This document shows positions 40,350 through 53,100 of a stretch of 64,000 nt of DNA, one piece after another. How positions within the stretch are numbered: the stretch's first letter is position 1; each line of letters opens with the position of its first letter. The position numbers and the translations under genes are program-made. Source of the stretch: Lomentospora prolificans (taxonomy: Eukaryota; Ascomycota; Sordariomycetes; Microascales; Microascaceae); contig JARFXM010000005.1 of assembly GCA_029532625.1 (NCBI GenBank), positions 620,001-684,000 of the forward strand. The letters run 5' to 3'. The notes below the pieces were generated by a model, which had not been told where the DNA came from, made no database searches, and saw nothing but the letters and a program-made list of their open reading frames with translations.

Positions 40350-41986
40350 ATGGCTCCCGCCCCTTGGGAATCCGTCCCAAGCCATGACCAGTTCTTCGTC
40401 CTCATCACCGGCGCAAACAGGTAACCCTCCACGCAAGCCCCTTCCTCGCCTTCAAAGCGCAGCTTTCTAACCCTCGTCTCCCCGCCGCCCCCCCCTGGTA
40501 CAGCGGTGTCGGCCTAGGCATTGGCCAACGACTCATCGATGACTTCCTCCACCACCGGCCCCTAACCCACCACCTAATCCTCCTCCCAACAACTCGATCC
40601 CCCCGCAAGTCGCGCGAGACCGTCCTCGCCCTCCGCCGCCACCTCGAGAAGACGGCCCGCACCTCCGAGAGCCTCCGCGCCCGCTCCGGCGGCGACGAGA
40701 ACTACACCTGGCCCCAGACCTTTCGCCGCGTGCACGTCCTCAGCCCCCAGCTGGACCTCGTCGACCTCCGCAGCGTCTATGGCTTCGCCGAGCGCCTCGT
40801 CCGCGGCACCGTCAGCAATCCACCCGACGACGACGGCATGGCCGATAACTTGACCGATGTGCGCATCCCGCGCCTCGATGCCGTCATCTTCAATGCCGGA
40901 TTCGGCGGCTGGGATGGCTTGAGCTGGTGGGGACTCGCCAAGATGGTCGTGAGGGAGGGCGTCGTGCAGGCTGCGACGTGGCCCGACTTTAAAGTGTCTA
41001 CGCCCGGCGGCGTCGTGACGCAAAAGGGTGCCAAGAAGAGAAAGGGGGAGGCCGAGGACCCGGTGCTGGGCAAGGTGTTTTGCGCAAACGTGTTCGGCCA
41101 CTACGTGCTCGGCCACGCACTCCTGCCTCTCCTAGCCAGGAAAGACGGCGACGTCGTCAGCCCTGGTAAAATCATCTGGACCAGCAGTGTCGAGCCGTCC
41201 ACGCAACACTTCCGCCTCGACGACCTGCAGGGCATCCGGACAAAGGGCGCCTACGAGAGCTCCAAGCGCCTCACCGACTTGCTCGCCCTCTCCGTCTCCC
41301 TGCCCTCCGTCTTGGCCGTCGCCCAAGACTACTTCCGCCTCCCGCCCTCCGCCTCCCCGTCCCGCGACGGCGACGACAAGAACCGAGGTACCCTCGTCGA
41401 AGACTGCTACCGCCCGCGCGTCTACCTCACCCACCCCGGCGTCCTCGCCACAACCCTCTTCCCCCTCCCCGCCTGGCTCTTCCTCGTCTACCGCCTCGCC
41501 CTCTTCCTGGTCCGCTGGCTCGGCTCCCCCTGGCACACCGTCGACGGCTACCCCGCCGCCGTGGCCCCCGTCACCATCGCCCTCGAGACCCAGGACGCCC
41601 TCGATGACGCCCGCGCCGAACGCGTAAAGTGGGGGTCCGCCTGCAGCTTCTTTGGCCACGCCGCCCCCAAAAAGACAGAGGTCCAGGGTTGGGGCTGGGA
41701 GGGGACGGTCGAGGGCGATGTGCGCACCGCCAAGCCCGTCGAAGGCGAGGAGGGCTTCTTGCGCAAGTCTGTCGGTAGGTGGGCGCATGCTAAGGATACG
41801 ACGGCGGAGGAGAGAGAGGAGTTCGAGGTGATGGGGAGGAAGTGTTGGGCTGCGATGGAGGAGTTGAGGAGGGAGTGGGAGGAGAGGTTGGGGGTGCAGG
41901 CTGTGGGCTTGGAGGAGGAGGATGAGGAAGAAGAAGAAGAAGAAGAAGAAGAGGAGGAGGAAGAGGAAGATGAAGATGACGAGTAA
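40350..41986 (+). CDS. ERG27: 3-keto sterol reductase (short-chain dehydrogenase)
   Basis: Two exons (40350-40420, 40504-41986) give 517 aa; the 83-nt intron splits the Ser codon of the NAD(P)-binding motif TGANSGVGLGIG. Erg27 reduces the 3-keto group during C-4 demethylation of sterols at the ER with Erg25, Erg26 and Erg28, and is the target of fenhexamid. Seen: FNAGFGG, the catalytic Ser in IWTSSVE (251-252), and YESSK (Tyr274, Lys278). A membrane-like segment LPAWLFLVYRLALFLVRWLG follows at about 345-365, as in fungal Erg27. The protein is longer than the 347-aa yeast enzyme because of insertions and a C-terminal tail of about 28 nearly pure Glu/Asp residues encoded by a GAA/GAG tract. Start context CCCAAAAATGGC is good. 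Confidence 0.93.
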
Positions 41987-42217
41987 ACAACCAGCGGACG
42001 GTTTCTTCGAGATACCCTCTTCATTCTTCTCTATGCGTTTACGTTGTTTGAGCGAGTACAGGCATTTTATACTATATATATCTCTATTTATATGCACTAA
42101 TTTCTCTCAGCACTATGTCGGCGGACGGAGTGGATGGATGGATGGATGAATGATCCAAGGAACAACCTTGGAAAGCAACAGTTCAATGGGTATATTTGCT
42201 ATAGCAGCGAATCTCTT

Positions 42218-42248
<31 letters not shown>

Positions 42249-42571
42249 GTGCCAATTACATCCCTCACAACCCCCCTCCTAGTGGTTTTTTCGCACGATA
42301 ATATAATGGCGACTCTTTGAAAAGCCAAGCCGCGCCATCCGAGCCAAATGCAGATGAAAGCCGCCTTCCCGCGTCAATGGTGTCCCGATATTAACCCTCC
42401 ATATCCAAGGTTCGGGTCCGATGATCTCGCATCTTCCAGCAAGCATGAATCGGCCGCCAACCAGAGCCTTAACCACCTGAAAGAGACAAAAACTCTTGAC
42501 AAACTCGCACATGAACGGGGAAAAAAAAAGGTTAAAAAACAAAAAGAGAATTCTAACCAAGAAACGCCCGC
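41987..42571. other. convergent 3' region with T29 tract
   Basis: Region between the 3' ends of ERG27 (plus) and the MFS gene (minus). It contains a (GGAT)n stretch near 42129-42148 and a run of 29 Ts at 42220-42248. Probably both 3' UTRs. Confidence 0.5.
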
Positions 42572-44247
42572 CTAAGACGACGAGGTCCCCAGGACGCGCT
42601 CGTCAGACCTAACTCTTCTCAAGCTAATCTTATCCTTCCTGCCGAACAAGCCCAAGAAGAGCGGCAGCGGCGCGGCCACCAACGCTATGACGGCCTGGAA
42701 AATGAGCGCCTTGTCGAGGTTCTTTGGCGGGTCGGCGTCGTCGCCAGCGACGAGCTCGCCGCATATGATGATGAAGATGGCACCCAGAAGCTGGCCTCCG
42801 GCCCAGGCGATCGTGGATGTGACCTCGGGGCTGACGGGGTAGCTCAGCTCGGTGACCAGCTCGAGCGCGCAGGGGACGAGCGAGAAGCCGGTGGCACCGA
42901 TGAGGGCGAGGATGACGTAGGGACCGGCGATGACGCCCGTCTGCGGCATCCAGATGAAGACAAGGTAGGCGATGGCGTTGATGGGGATGAGACACTTGAT
43001 GGCCAGGACAAAGGTCTTGGTGCGGTCGAGAATGGGGGAAACGATGGCCGAGGCGACCAGGCCGACGAGGATGAGGATAGCACCGCCGATACCGGCGTCG
43101 TCCTCGCTGAAGCCGTGGGGCTTCATCATTTGGGAAAGGAGGGTGGAGATGAGGTTGAAGAGGCCGACATAGAACCAAAAAGTAAGAAGGACGAGCCAAA
43201 CCTCGAAGGAGCGGGCGACTTCGAGGATCGAGGCGCGGATGGTCGGGCGGTCATGTTCGGACGAAGGCGCAACTGGAGTCGGGGGACGGGCGGGAATGAA
43301 AAAGGACGGGATACTGGCAACGGAGGACTGTGGGGGGCGTCTCGTTCGTTAGCGAACCGGTCCCTTTTCTAGATCACTATAACTAACTCTGGGTATGAAG
43401 AGAAAGGAAAGTGTAACTCACGATAATAGCGACATAGAGTACCATCCTCGAGACCTGCTCGCTCTTGCCCCCGGGCACTAACTCGGGCACAATCAACTGG
43501 CCCAGCGCGGCACCAAGTGGATTCGCCAAACTCATGGCGGCTGTTGCAGCCACGCGGCCCCTCGTGGTAAACCACATGTCGGAGTACCTCGTCGGCGCGG
43601 CGAGCACGAAGGGCTGGGCAAGCCCGGTGAGGATCTGACCAAACATGACCACGCCAAAGTTTCCACCCGTGGGCTCGACCTTGTAGGAACCAGCGAAGCG
43701 AATCCAATTTCCGAGGAGAACGAGGGCGGCAGAGACCATGATGGACGGCTTGGGGCCGAGGTGAAGGATCTTGATGGTGACGGGGGCGATTACGGGGAAG
43801 GCGAGCATGAAGGCGGTCGAGAGCCAGTTGATCGCGGTTGCGTTGGCGCGGTAGTAGGTCGCGGCGGCATCGGCGACGGGGGCAAAGGTGAGCCACTGGG
43901 ATTGGTGTATTTCGTCAGCCTCGAGAATCCTTTACGGAGCCTTGCATGATGGCGAAATCGAAGCGCGTGCTCGCCACGTGTGGAGGATAAGCTCAACTTA
44001 CATCCCAGCTGACGACAATGTTCAGCAAAATGAGCTGCGCCAAACCAAACCACCTCCTCTTATACGTCTTGTACACCCGCATGTCGCCAGTCTCCTCGGC
44101 GTTCCGGGTCGTCGCGCCATCGCGATCGGCAAGTTCGAACCCGTCTTCGCCACCCGTATTCTTTTTGTCCAAGGACGCATCGGCTGTCGCAGTCGAAGTG
44201 GAAGGAGTTACACCATTGTCGTATCTCGGGTCGGAGGGCTGAGCCAT
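42572..44247 (-). CDS. MFS transporter, SLC49 (FLVCR/MFSD7)-like
   Basis: Three exons (44247-44002, 43895-43422, 43327-42572) give 491 aa; introns of 106 and 94 nt have GTAAGT/GTGAGT donors and clear acceptors, and both are phase 0. After a hydrophilic N-terminus of about 58 residues comes [20 protein letters not shown], the Tyr/Arg/Arg-Trp start of the first membrane helix seen in FLVCR-type carriers. About twelve hydrophobic segments follow, including [34 protein letters not shown] and [21 protein letters not shown] short basic C-terminus ends the protein. Family members move heme, choline or metabolites; the substrate here is unknown. Its 3' end converges on ERG27. Confidence 0.9.
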
Positions 44248-47200
44248 GGTGAGGATGGCTGTCGCCAGGAAATGAGAGAGAAGGCAAGAGGGAAAGCGAC
44301 CGGGTGGTTTGACAAGAATGGAGAAGAGGCTATTAGTTAGTGGAAGCCACAAGAAAGCGCTTCAGAGTGGCTCAGGGTTGTGTCTGAGGGGGCCTAGCCC
44401 GCAAGAGGGAAGGCGCCAGAGTGCCCTCGGCCAGCGCCTTGACCGTCGGTGGCGCTTGAAAGATGTATTAATATTCCTTCAAGTCAGTGATGGGTGATTG
44501 ATTAATACCATATCACGGGGATTAGAGAGGGGGATCGTCGCGTATCGCGGGGAGAATGAAGGAGGCTGAAAAAAAAAAGGAATAAAGAAAAGAAAAGGAA
44601 TGTCGAGGCATGCAACAAAAAGAGATGGAAGCTGAAAAATAAAGATAGGCAAAGGAAGATTAAAAAAGAAAAAGAGGAAGGGAAGAGAAATCACGATGAA
44701 CGGGATGCCATTCCCCTCTCCCTGTCAATGGTCAATGTCACCAGAAGTATAGTAAAAAAGTTGTTCGCGACGGCCAGCGGAACAAGAGGAATCCACTACG
44801 AGAGTAACCCCAGCTGGGTGGTTGCATTCTGGCGCAAGGGGTGGATTGGCAAGCCGGGGGGGATCGGAAGGACTGGGGAAAAGAATACTACTTGGTAGAC
44901 CAGAAGCAAATGAGGGAGGGAGATGAGACCGGTTGGACTGACTCTCCAGCCAGACAATAGACAATTCAAGGACCAACAAACGATGGCCAGAGGACTAGAC
45001 TCTTCTTCCCCTTCTTTCGCCGCACAGCCAGTTGGGAATGGGTAATAGTGTAGTATTACTTAATACCTCGATACAACATAGCACAACGCAGCCGGCAGAG
45101 ATGCGCTCGTCGCTGACCTTTGGAGAGGATGGTTGATGCGACCCCATGGCCAGCAGAGGACGACCACATTCGAGGAGCTAGCGTCACTTCCTGGCTGCGA
45201 CTGGTACACCAATATGGATCGATTGCCAGCGGGCGACTATCCAGGGTTGAATCGTGCGAATGGGATGCAGCGCTGGTTCGACCAGGATGGGGGATGGGCG
45301 GGGAAGACGTCAACAATGTCCGTTTTACTTGGACGAGGAGATCCATTCGATCAAGAGACGCCACTATTAACAAAGAGTGGATTCTGGAGTGCGCTGGTGC
45401 AAGAGACTACAAAGATTCTGAATCTGTAGTAGAGTCGACTTCGACGCTCGACTCAATTCCTTTGGCAGAGAGTCTTGTTCAATAGGTTGGTTTGCGGAAG
45501 AAAACGGGGCCAGTGAACTCGGGAATTCTCCCCTGGTTCATTTCAACGCCCAGTTCAAACGTGTTGGAGACTTTGCCAGCAACGTTCCATGCTGGCTGTT
45601 GAGACAACTCGAGTGAACTAATATCCCCGTACTGATGGCCAACACAGCCTGGCATTGAGCCAGTGGACCACACACAGCCCTTGACGGATCCAAAAATGTC
45701 AAACGACATCAAACCTGGTCCAGGTTTCTTGCTGTCTGGAACATTGAAGAGTCTCCACCGCCAACGCCACACAAGGGATCGCCTTTTGACAATATCAGAT
45801 TCTACCCCTCTAATCAGTATATCACTCCCGACAGTTTCGATCCATCCAGCTGCACCGTCGCAAGGCATTCATATCCAGGTAAATTGGCCACCCAGCCAGC
45901 CAGCGGCCGAAACCAACACCAACACGGCCCCAGCACATTAACTTGTAATACAAGGACTCTGTACCCACCCACTCCCGTCCCAAAATCGTATGCTGGCAAA
46001 GGACACCAGACACCAGACGGCTCCCTGCCGTACCACCAACCTTGGAACCCGCATTCCGTTCCCACAGACATTCTGTCCTACCCTCCCCTATCTTTTTTTT
46101 TTTCCCTTTCGTCCCTGCCGAGTGCAATCCGGAGGGTGACTTGGTCCCTTTTTTGCCCGGTTTAGCGTAGGTGCAGGAATGGGGTGGTTGTTGTTGTGTT
46201 GAAGCGCCGCTTGTCGCATGCGCCTGTCCCGATGTGATGTGTGTGTCATTACCTACCCCCCGGAGGAGGCCTTACGGTGTCGAGCAAGACGGTGCCGAGG
46301 TCCTTCGTCCGGCGACCTGCGGACTCTGCGCTTGTGATAGCTGGGGGCGGGGAAGGAGGGAGACTCTGCATGGGGCCTAGGTTGCCCGACGGTCCTACAA
46401 TTCTATATCTGCTTTTCGGGAGCGAAAGCGGTCCGCCCGCGCTTCAACCACACCGGGGGACCCCGGTGGTGGGGGCCAGACACAATAAAAGGAAAAGAAT
46501 CATCCAATGTGGACGAGGCAGGCTCCTGCTCCCTTCAGCCTCAAAGCCACAACCAACCCAGCAAGGGCTCATCACCGTTTCACCACTTCTGCCCGGGGGG
46601 GGCTCAAAAAAAAAAGCACATTAGAACCCACCTTCCTTGCCGTCCTCGACAAACCTTATCCATGTGCTCCCAGCAATCCCCGTCTCTCCTCTCTCCTCCT
46701 CCAATATCACCCGCCGCACCAAAAACAATCGACGCCACTTCGCCCAGTTCGTCAAGCGATGGTGTCTCGGTGGCTGCCTGCCTCGGTCTGCAATCCCTTT
46801 TCAACCGGTAAACAGGTCGATGAACAAACCCGGTCCACCTTGTCCAACTTCCTTCCTTTCCCTTTTTTTCTCAAGAATCACCCTCTTCACCGCTCTCAAA
46901 TGACTGTTCAAGTTCTGTCCCAGGGTATCCCACTTCCTCTCCCCCCTGTCTTCTTGGGTTTCGTTCGTCAGTGATAGTAGTTGCAATGGAGTGAAATCTA
47001 TTGTTGTCGAATCAGCTTCTTATGATACATGACCAATACTACATTGCCACGCTCTCCTCGGCCTCCCGTCTATACACCATATCATATAAGAAAAGGGCCA
47101 TCTCTCCACGGCATCCCGAGATAGCAGCCATCATTTTCCAATTCCCCCGGCCGGTTCGGTCCAACCCCACCATTACGCTTGTCGAACCATCGTGTGCAAC

Positions 47201-47294
47201 CCGGCTTTCGATATCTTAGAGAGTAAAGACCCGTCGTGGCAACCGGATCCCTCGCCTAGACTATCTTATTTGTGCAATCCGCGACGTGTATCGT
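44248..47294. other. intergenic between MFS and QCR6 genes
   Basis: About 3 kb. It holds the MFS promoter side (44250-44700, AG-rich on plus) and, at the right end, the QCR6 3' flank. Both plus frames are open around 45120-45485, one of which (45136-45429) looks protein-like, but no family or splice context supports a gene. Confidence 0.45.
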
Positions 47295-48268
47295 TTACTT
47301 GAGCTTAGCCCAGAGCTTGGGGGCAGCACACTCGCTGGCGCAGTGGGCGAGGTGAAAGACTAGACAGCCAAATGTCAGTAAAAAATCCAGCAACGATCCA
47401 CTGGCAAGACAAGACGATCCATTGCTAGCCCTCCACGGCCGAGCAGACAGGGTTCGACATCTCTCAACTCCAACCCTGGATAGAGTACGTTGGGGAATTG
47501 AAATAATGACGTACACTCCTCGACGCAGTCCTCGTCGGCCTTGCCGTTCTCATCGATGGCGGCGGTAACTCGCTCGACGCACTCGTCAAAGTGGTGCTTG
47601 GCCGGCGCGCAGGCGGCGGATTCCTTGCACTCTATAGCCTTGTTAGTTTGCAGCCCAATTGTGCACGTAGAAAGACATCCGTCCCCGGTTCGAACCGCCC
47701 TCTCAACCTGTATCGCGCATCCACTGGCGGAGCGGGCGAACAAGCTAGGGTATAGTGCCGCCGTTTGCGCGTAGACGTAGGTCGGGGTCGGGTTTCGGAT
47801 CCGCAGTAACGGATGGTGTGGACGCACCGTTCTCGAGCTCCTCCTTGGGGTCGACGAGCTCCTCCTCTTCCTCCTCTTCTTCCTCCTCCTCCTCTTCCTC
47901 CGCCTCCTCCTCGGCCTCAGCTTCCTCAGCAGCCTCCTCTACTTTAATTTCCTCGGGGGCTTCGTCCTATAATGATTGCATGTGTTAGCCCCATCATCAT
48001 AAGTCCAACGCGCATTGCCCCGTTACATATCCCGCAACGCTCCCTCCTCAGCCAGCCACTAAAAACCGCTTGCTAACGAAACCGAGGACCCAATGGCAAT
48101 CCAATTGACCTAACCCGACCAGAATATTCCCTCATCTGTCCCCAAAGGAGCAGAAAGCAAAGGTCTTCATACCTGAATCTGGGGCTCCTCTGCGGGGGCC
48201 TCGGCCTCAGCCTCGCTCCACGGCATGGCCGCTTCGATGAGATCGGTGACGGTCTCCCAGATACCCAT
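47295..48268 (-). CDS. QCR6: cytochrome bc1 complex subunit 6 (acidic hinge protein)
   Basis: Four exons (48268-48173, 47966-47828, 47631-47515, 47359-47295) join in frame to 138 aa; introns are 206, 196 and 155 nt with CTAAC branches. It starts MGIWETVTDLIEAAMPWSEA. A highly acidic run (more than 25 Glu) follows, then the conserved hinge ECKESAACAPAKHHFDEC, CVERVTAAIDENGKADEDC and EEFFHLAHCASECAAPKLW. The paired cysteines form the disulphide-linked helical hairpin that bridges cytochrome c1 and cytochrome c in the intermembrane space. The GAG/GAA-rich exon 2 acts as the electrostatic cytochrome c docking part in this family. Three introns in so small a gene are notable. A CCAAT pair lies about 260 bases upstream. 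Confidence 0.93.
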
Positions 48269-49241
48269 GGCGATTCGTATGAAATTTGTCGTCACGGGAA
48301 AGCGGTTTTCCTAGAAAAAAATCGGACGGATGGGAGGGACGAAGGGCAGGGTTGTGTCGCTTGGGGAAATTGTTGGTGTTCCAGATGAGGTGATATTCAA
48401 CTCACGAAAAATGAGTCTCCCGTATTCCGAGGAGAGGACCCAAGGGAAAATTTAGGACGTGACCCTATCGGAAGAGCTCGGTTGCTGTCCTCAGGCGAAA
48501 AGCTGGCTGGGAAATTGACTTATTGTGATTGGCCAATTTAACCCGTTGTGTCACGTGATCCTCTTGGCCCAAGCTTCTGCATTCCTGCGCACTATCAGAC
48601 GTACCTGGGCCCCAACCGTGGCCAAACCTTAATACAGTTACTTTCTACCTTCGTACTTCAGAATAGTTCGTCGCCATTTGGATCGGACGACATCTTTCGA
48701 CCTAAAGTGCTGGTCCCCTTCAGTTTCAATGTCTTATCATTATCACTGTCCGGTTGGATTGAGAAACTACGAAAGTATCGCAAGAGTGCGCCCATTTCCA
48801 GCATACCACCGACCGACATCCTTAGCCCTAGGCTTACCTCTTACATGTGGCAGAAATCTATCCCACGCCTGATCTGTTGAATCCGCCTCCGTGTAGCCCC
48901 ATAGCTTACGGGCATTCTCCGGCAGACCGTGGGCCACAGATGTCCAAATCCCGCCAGAGTTCCAGGGAATGATAGTTTGTGTAGAATCTAGTTGTCGCTC
49001 TTCATTAGACCTCCGCTGTTTCAGTTCACCCGGCCACTACGTCGAAATGATCGGAAAGCGAGACTCCAAAGCGCGAAATATATGGCAAGATCGCGCCAGT
49101 GCGTTTCAAGAACAAGTAAATCGTGGTATCATGGCATCCAAACAATTTCACCCCAGCTCTCTCGTTTCAGAGCTATACTGCGCTTGTGCTGTTTGGTGTC
49201 TTGTCGGACCATCCCCGGGGGGGGGAGCTGATGCTCGCAGT
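48269..49241. other. intergenic: QCR6 promoter and 3' flank of the WBP2-like gene
   Basis: About 970 bases between two minus-strand genes, with a double CCAAT at 48528-48537. No other gene recognised. Confidence 0.5.
48528..48537. promoter_or_regulatory. inverted CCAAT pair upstream of QCR6
   Basis: ATTGGCCAAT gives a CCAAT core on each strand, 260 bases before the QCR6 ATG. The HAP2/3/5 CCAAT-binding complex drives respiratory genes in fungi, so control of QCR6 is a fair inference. No binding evidence here. Confidence 0.4.
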
Positions 49242-50129
49242 CTAGCCCTCACTGCCTCTATCCGCTGCATCCCGAATATGGTCCTCGAGTCTCATGCTAA
49301 TGGTTTGTGCTTGCGCCTCTTCGTAGCCAGGAGGAGGTTCATCCGGTGCGCGGCCCCTACTTGCGGAGCTGTCTGATCGGGCTGGAACTGGTTGTGGAGC
49401 AAGGTGGCTAGACCCCGTCGCGTCGGGGGGCGCTTCATATGCGGGTAGGGGCTCATCTGGGATTCTGATATTCTGGCCCGTCTCCCTTTCGATCTCTCTG
49501 ACGTGATGCAACCTCTCCTTCAGTTCTTCAAATTTGTTCCTAAACTCGTTGTGCCCGCCATCCTTGAACGTCAATTTTACCTCCACGCGCGCAATATCTG
49601 GAGAAATACCGCCCTGGGAGACTGGAGTGACAACAGCAACCCAGTACCAGGACCCGAACCACGGCGATGAGATGTGTGAGTCTTCAAAATTCAGGATTGG
49701 GGCCGCGAAGGACTTGAACTCCTCTGTCGGCTTGGAAGGAAGGTAGATCACCTATCAAGAGTGAGACAAAGCTTAGGCAGATGGTCTCAAAGCATGGGCC
49801 TCGGCTACGCCGATGAAAACGAGAACACATGGTTGCAATTAGTATCTTACCCTTTGATTCGTGATGTACGCAATTCCATTGTCACTTTTCATAGAAAAGG
49901 GCGTCGGTGTCCGGCCTTGGAGTGACTTCGGTACGGTGAGATCAATGCTCACTCTCGAGCCGGTAGAGTGCAGGATGTGTTCATGGGGTAGCCGCACGAT
50001 CTCCCCAGATCGCGACAGCATCACCCAGCTAGTCCTCTCGTCAGGTACCGGGTTCACAGGCGCAGTTTCCGGGGGGGCATTTCGGGCAATCGCATATGTA
50101 TGCTGCTCTTGGAGGTACTGGTCCGTCAT
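49242..50129 (-). CDS. WBP2-like GRAM-domain protein with PY motifs
   Basis: Two exons (50129-49851, 49751-49242) give 262 aa; the 99-nt phase-0 intron (GTAAGA ... TTGATAG) joins IAYITNQR to VIYLPSKPTEEF, the signature of WW-domain-binding protein 2. The N-terminal GRAM/PH-like domain covers about residues 30-160 (WVMLSRSGEIVRLPHE, LQGRTPTPFSMKSDNG, SSPWFGSWYWVAVVTPV). A helical segment of about 35 residues and a Pro-rich tail with a PPPGY WW-binding motif and a related LPAYEAPP follow. The family links WW proteins such as Nedd4/Rsp5-type ligases to membranes or transcription. The fungal role is not established. Confidence 0.9.
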
Positions 50130-53100
50130 GACTAAGGTAATGGAAAGCAGATGATGCTGGGGCTAAGAAGGTGGTTGTTGTAGGGGAAGGATAGCCCGTC
50201 TGAAGACTAGGGACAGAAAGGGTTGGAGTACGGGATAATGCTCGGCAATCATACATTTAGCGTAACATATGAGGTGGACCAGTAGAGCAAGGAGTGGGAC
50301 GGAAGCGAGGTGAGCAACAACAAGATTTACAAGGAGGAGGAAAGGCAAAGATAGATGCTAAGAGCAGGAATGGGGAAGGTCGATCTAGCACTTGGGGAAT
50401 GGGGGGAGGGGGCAGAGGGAAGGGGGGGGGGGGGCTGAACGGGGGACTTGATGAGGGAGAAAGGAAAAGAATGGATCTAACTCACTTTATCGACATTTTG
50501 GATGGACAGCAAGCGCTGGATGGCGATTATAGAACCTAGACTCTTTTTTTTCTCCTTATATTTTTTGGCTTTTCCCAAAGTCACCAAGCCTTTGCCCTTC
50601 ACGGCACAACCTGCAGAGTCTTTCGGGAGATCTGGTAAGTCTTGGTGTGGTGGGGTCAACGACCAGCACGGAAAGGCAGCCAGAGACAGCGCTTCTCTCC
50701 GACGGGGCTGCTAGGATACAGGCTACCGTGCCTGCTCGGTAGGGTACGCGAGCGCGAGAACGAGATGACGGGGAAGGGACTCGAGTCGAGACGTGAGGGA
50801 TGGAGGGAGACGAACGACAAGGGGAGCGTTTTCTGTGCGTGAGCTGTTTGAGGCGTCTGTAAAGTAATAGCCCAGTCCGCTCCAGTACATGTATAGACCG
50901 GGAAGGTGGCTTTTCAAGGGGCAAAGAAACCCAGAGGAAAGGAAGAGAGGGGGGGGGGGGTGGGCTCTGAAAGAGAGCGGAAACGAGACCTGACCAGAAC
51001 GGTATCTGTGCGGCCCTGGTTTGCGGCTAGAGTAAGTACAAGGTACAGGGTACGGGTGCTACTCGTAAGGCTTGGTGCTGCTAAATACTGTTGCTGCTGC
51101 TGCAGTTCCAGGCGGCCAGAAAAGTGGGGGAGGGGAATGCGATGCTTCCCCGATGATCGAGAACAGGTGTCAGGCGCAAGAAGGGGAACAAGCGGTTGTC
51201 AAGACCGTGCCGTTGAATGGCTAGATGCAGGAATACAGTACCTATAACTCGACATTTCACGGGGGAAGGGAAGGTGCGATGGTAATCAAGCGAGGGTGTG
51301 GAGGTTAAGTGTAGAGATTATTACTCTTTTCGAGTTAGCTGGCTAGCCCAATTTCGGTGGCAGAATTACGCTTGGTGTGGTTAATGAGAGGTGTTGCCAT
51401 GTAATTGCCCCAACAGCTGACTGAACCAATTTCATCAATGGAAGGTGCAAGACCGTTCTGGGAAACACTGACCACAATGCTCTCCATGGAAACTTAGATA
51501 CCTCTCGCCGCCTCGGCACAACCACCTGCTTGTGCTACCTGCCTTTGCGAGTCACTTACGCGTACTCGATACGCGAGTCGCAACCGCCTCGACGGGAATT
51601 AGTGGCTTCGAACAGCACATGCTGGCGATTGTGGTATAAGCTAACCAAGGACAGAGCGCCTAGCGTCTCTCGCCCACCAGCAGCAGCAGCTTAACCACTT
51701 CATCACGCTGGACCTTCTCAAGGACGACTTGATACCTCTGTGAAGGATGGGACACGAACCGGAACGTTAAGATATTATAATTTGTCCATCAGTCTAACTC
51801 GGCGCTAAGGGAAAGCCAACCACTCTCCCGACCCGAATTGCTAAGGTCCGCTTGAATGCTCCCTCAGCTTGCCGACCCACGATTTTCGTGAGGTTGGAAG
51901 ATGCGAGGTCTCTTGTGGGGCTTGGGTGGTGGCCCAGCGCACTATTTGGGCGTCAAGCGCGGCGGACGGGTGAGTCCCACTACCAGCGAGAGAAACAGGC
52001 TAAAAGACGGCACAGGGTTACAGAGCCAGCCTTTCGAGGGACTACCTCCAGAGGCGTATTATCTCATCTCTCCTTGCCTTCTCACGACCTTCCACGTTCG
52101 CCCTCTGTGGCCAGCCCTCAGCGGAAAGAGAGATTCCTAGGCGAACCAAAGTCAAAAGGGCAATAACTTTCTACCACGCGTCGCTCCTCTGGAGGCAAGC
52201 TGCAACTTGAAGAAAGGCACGAAGTGCGAAAAGCTAATTAAATTTTCAAAAGGGTTTTTTTTTTTTTTCTTTTTTTTTAGATCAGCGATCAGAGAGAGAT
52301 ATTATTATGGGTAGGTTCTTGAATGGCGTTCCAAAGGGGGACCACTAGATGTCATCCGAGAGCCAGCTGGCTGGCCAACGGATTTGAACTGTGGTTAGGC
52401 CAGCGGGGTCCGCCGCCAGCGACCAGCGGACAGGGGCCAGCACCACCTCAGAGCCAGCTACGTGATCCCCCGGCCCAGATTAACGGCCCGAAGGAAGGGC
52501 TAACAGACCCAGGCTCCAACCTGAATCATTCGGATGGTGAGGAGAATATAATAGATATCCCCCTCATTCCGCTTCCTAATCTATGCCTGGCGAACCGTAC
52601 ATCTTGACCGAGGTGGCCGGGCCAGCGTAAGCGGACCAGTGTGACGTTAAGAGATGGAAACGATGCCACTTACATTCCCCCACTTATCTAGCTTTCATCA
52701 AGGTATCATTGGTATCCTTGGCCCATAAACCACGAGGAGCTCCTTAGCTGCACGGTGCCCTAATATTTTCATGCCAAACCGACCGCCTTCTCTAAACCGT
52801 GCCATTGGTAACCATAGCGTGAATTTAGATGCCAGCATTGGTCAGTGTGTCCATGTGCCTACCGCGGCCAGGGCCGCCTTGAGCGTGGGAGGGTTACCAA
52901 ACATCTTCTTTCATCCCACCTCCCTTGATAGCAAGCCCCTCCACCTCACTCATCGTTAGGATGGCCTCGATCTCCAAGTCATCAACTTGTACATATCCAT
53001 GCTGCATCATGTGTCCTAACGTTGCAACCAACACACAACGCGGGATATTGGACCCCATCTTGACGACAAGAGATATGGGGGTGTTGATGTGGGCCTCGCT

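Noticed and set aside
47676..47705. GGTTCGAACC resembling a tRNA B box
   Set aside because: It lies inside QCR6 intron 3' sequence, and no A box, acceptor stem or anticodon arm can be drawn on either strand.
52340..52420. GATTTGAACTG resembling a reverse tRNA T-arm
   Set aside because: No matching acceptor stem or D-arm at the right distance.
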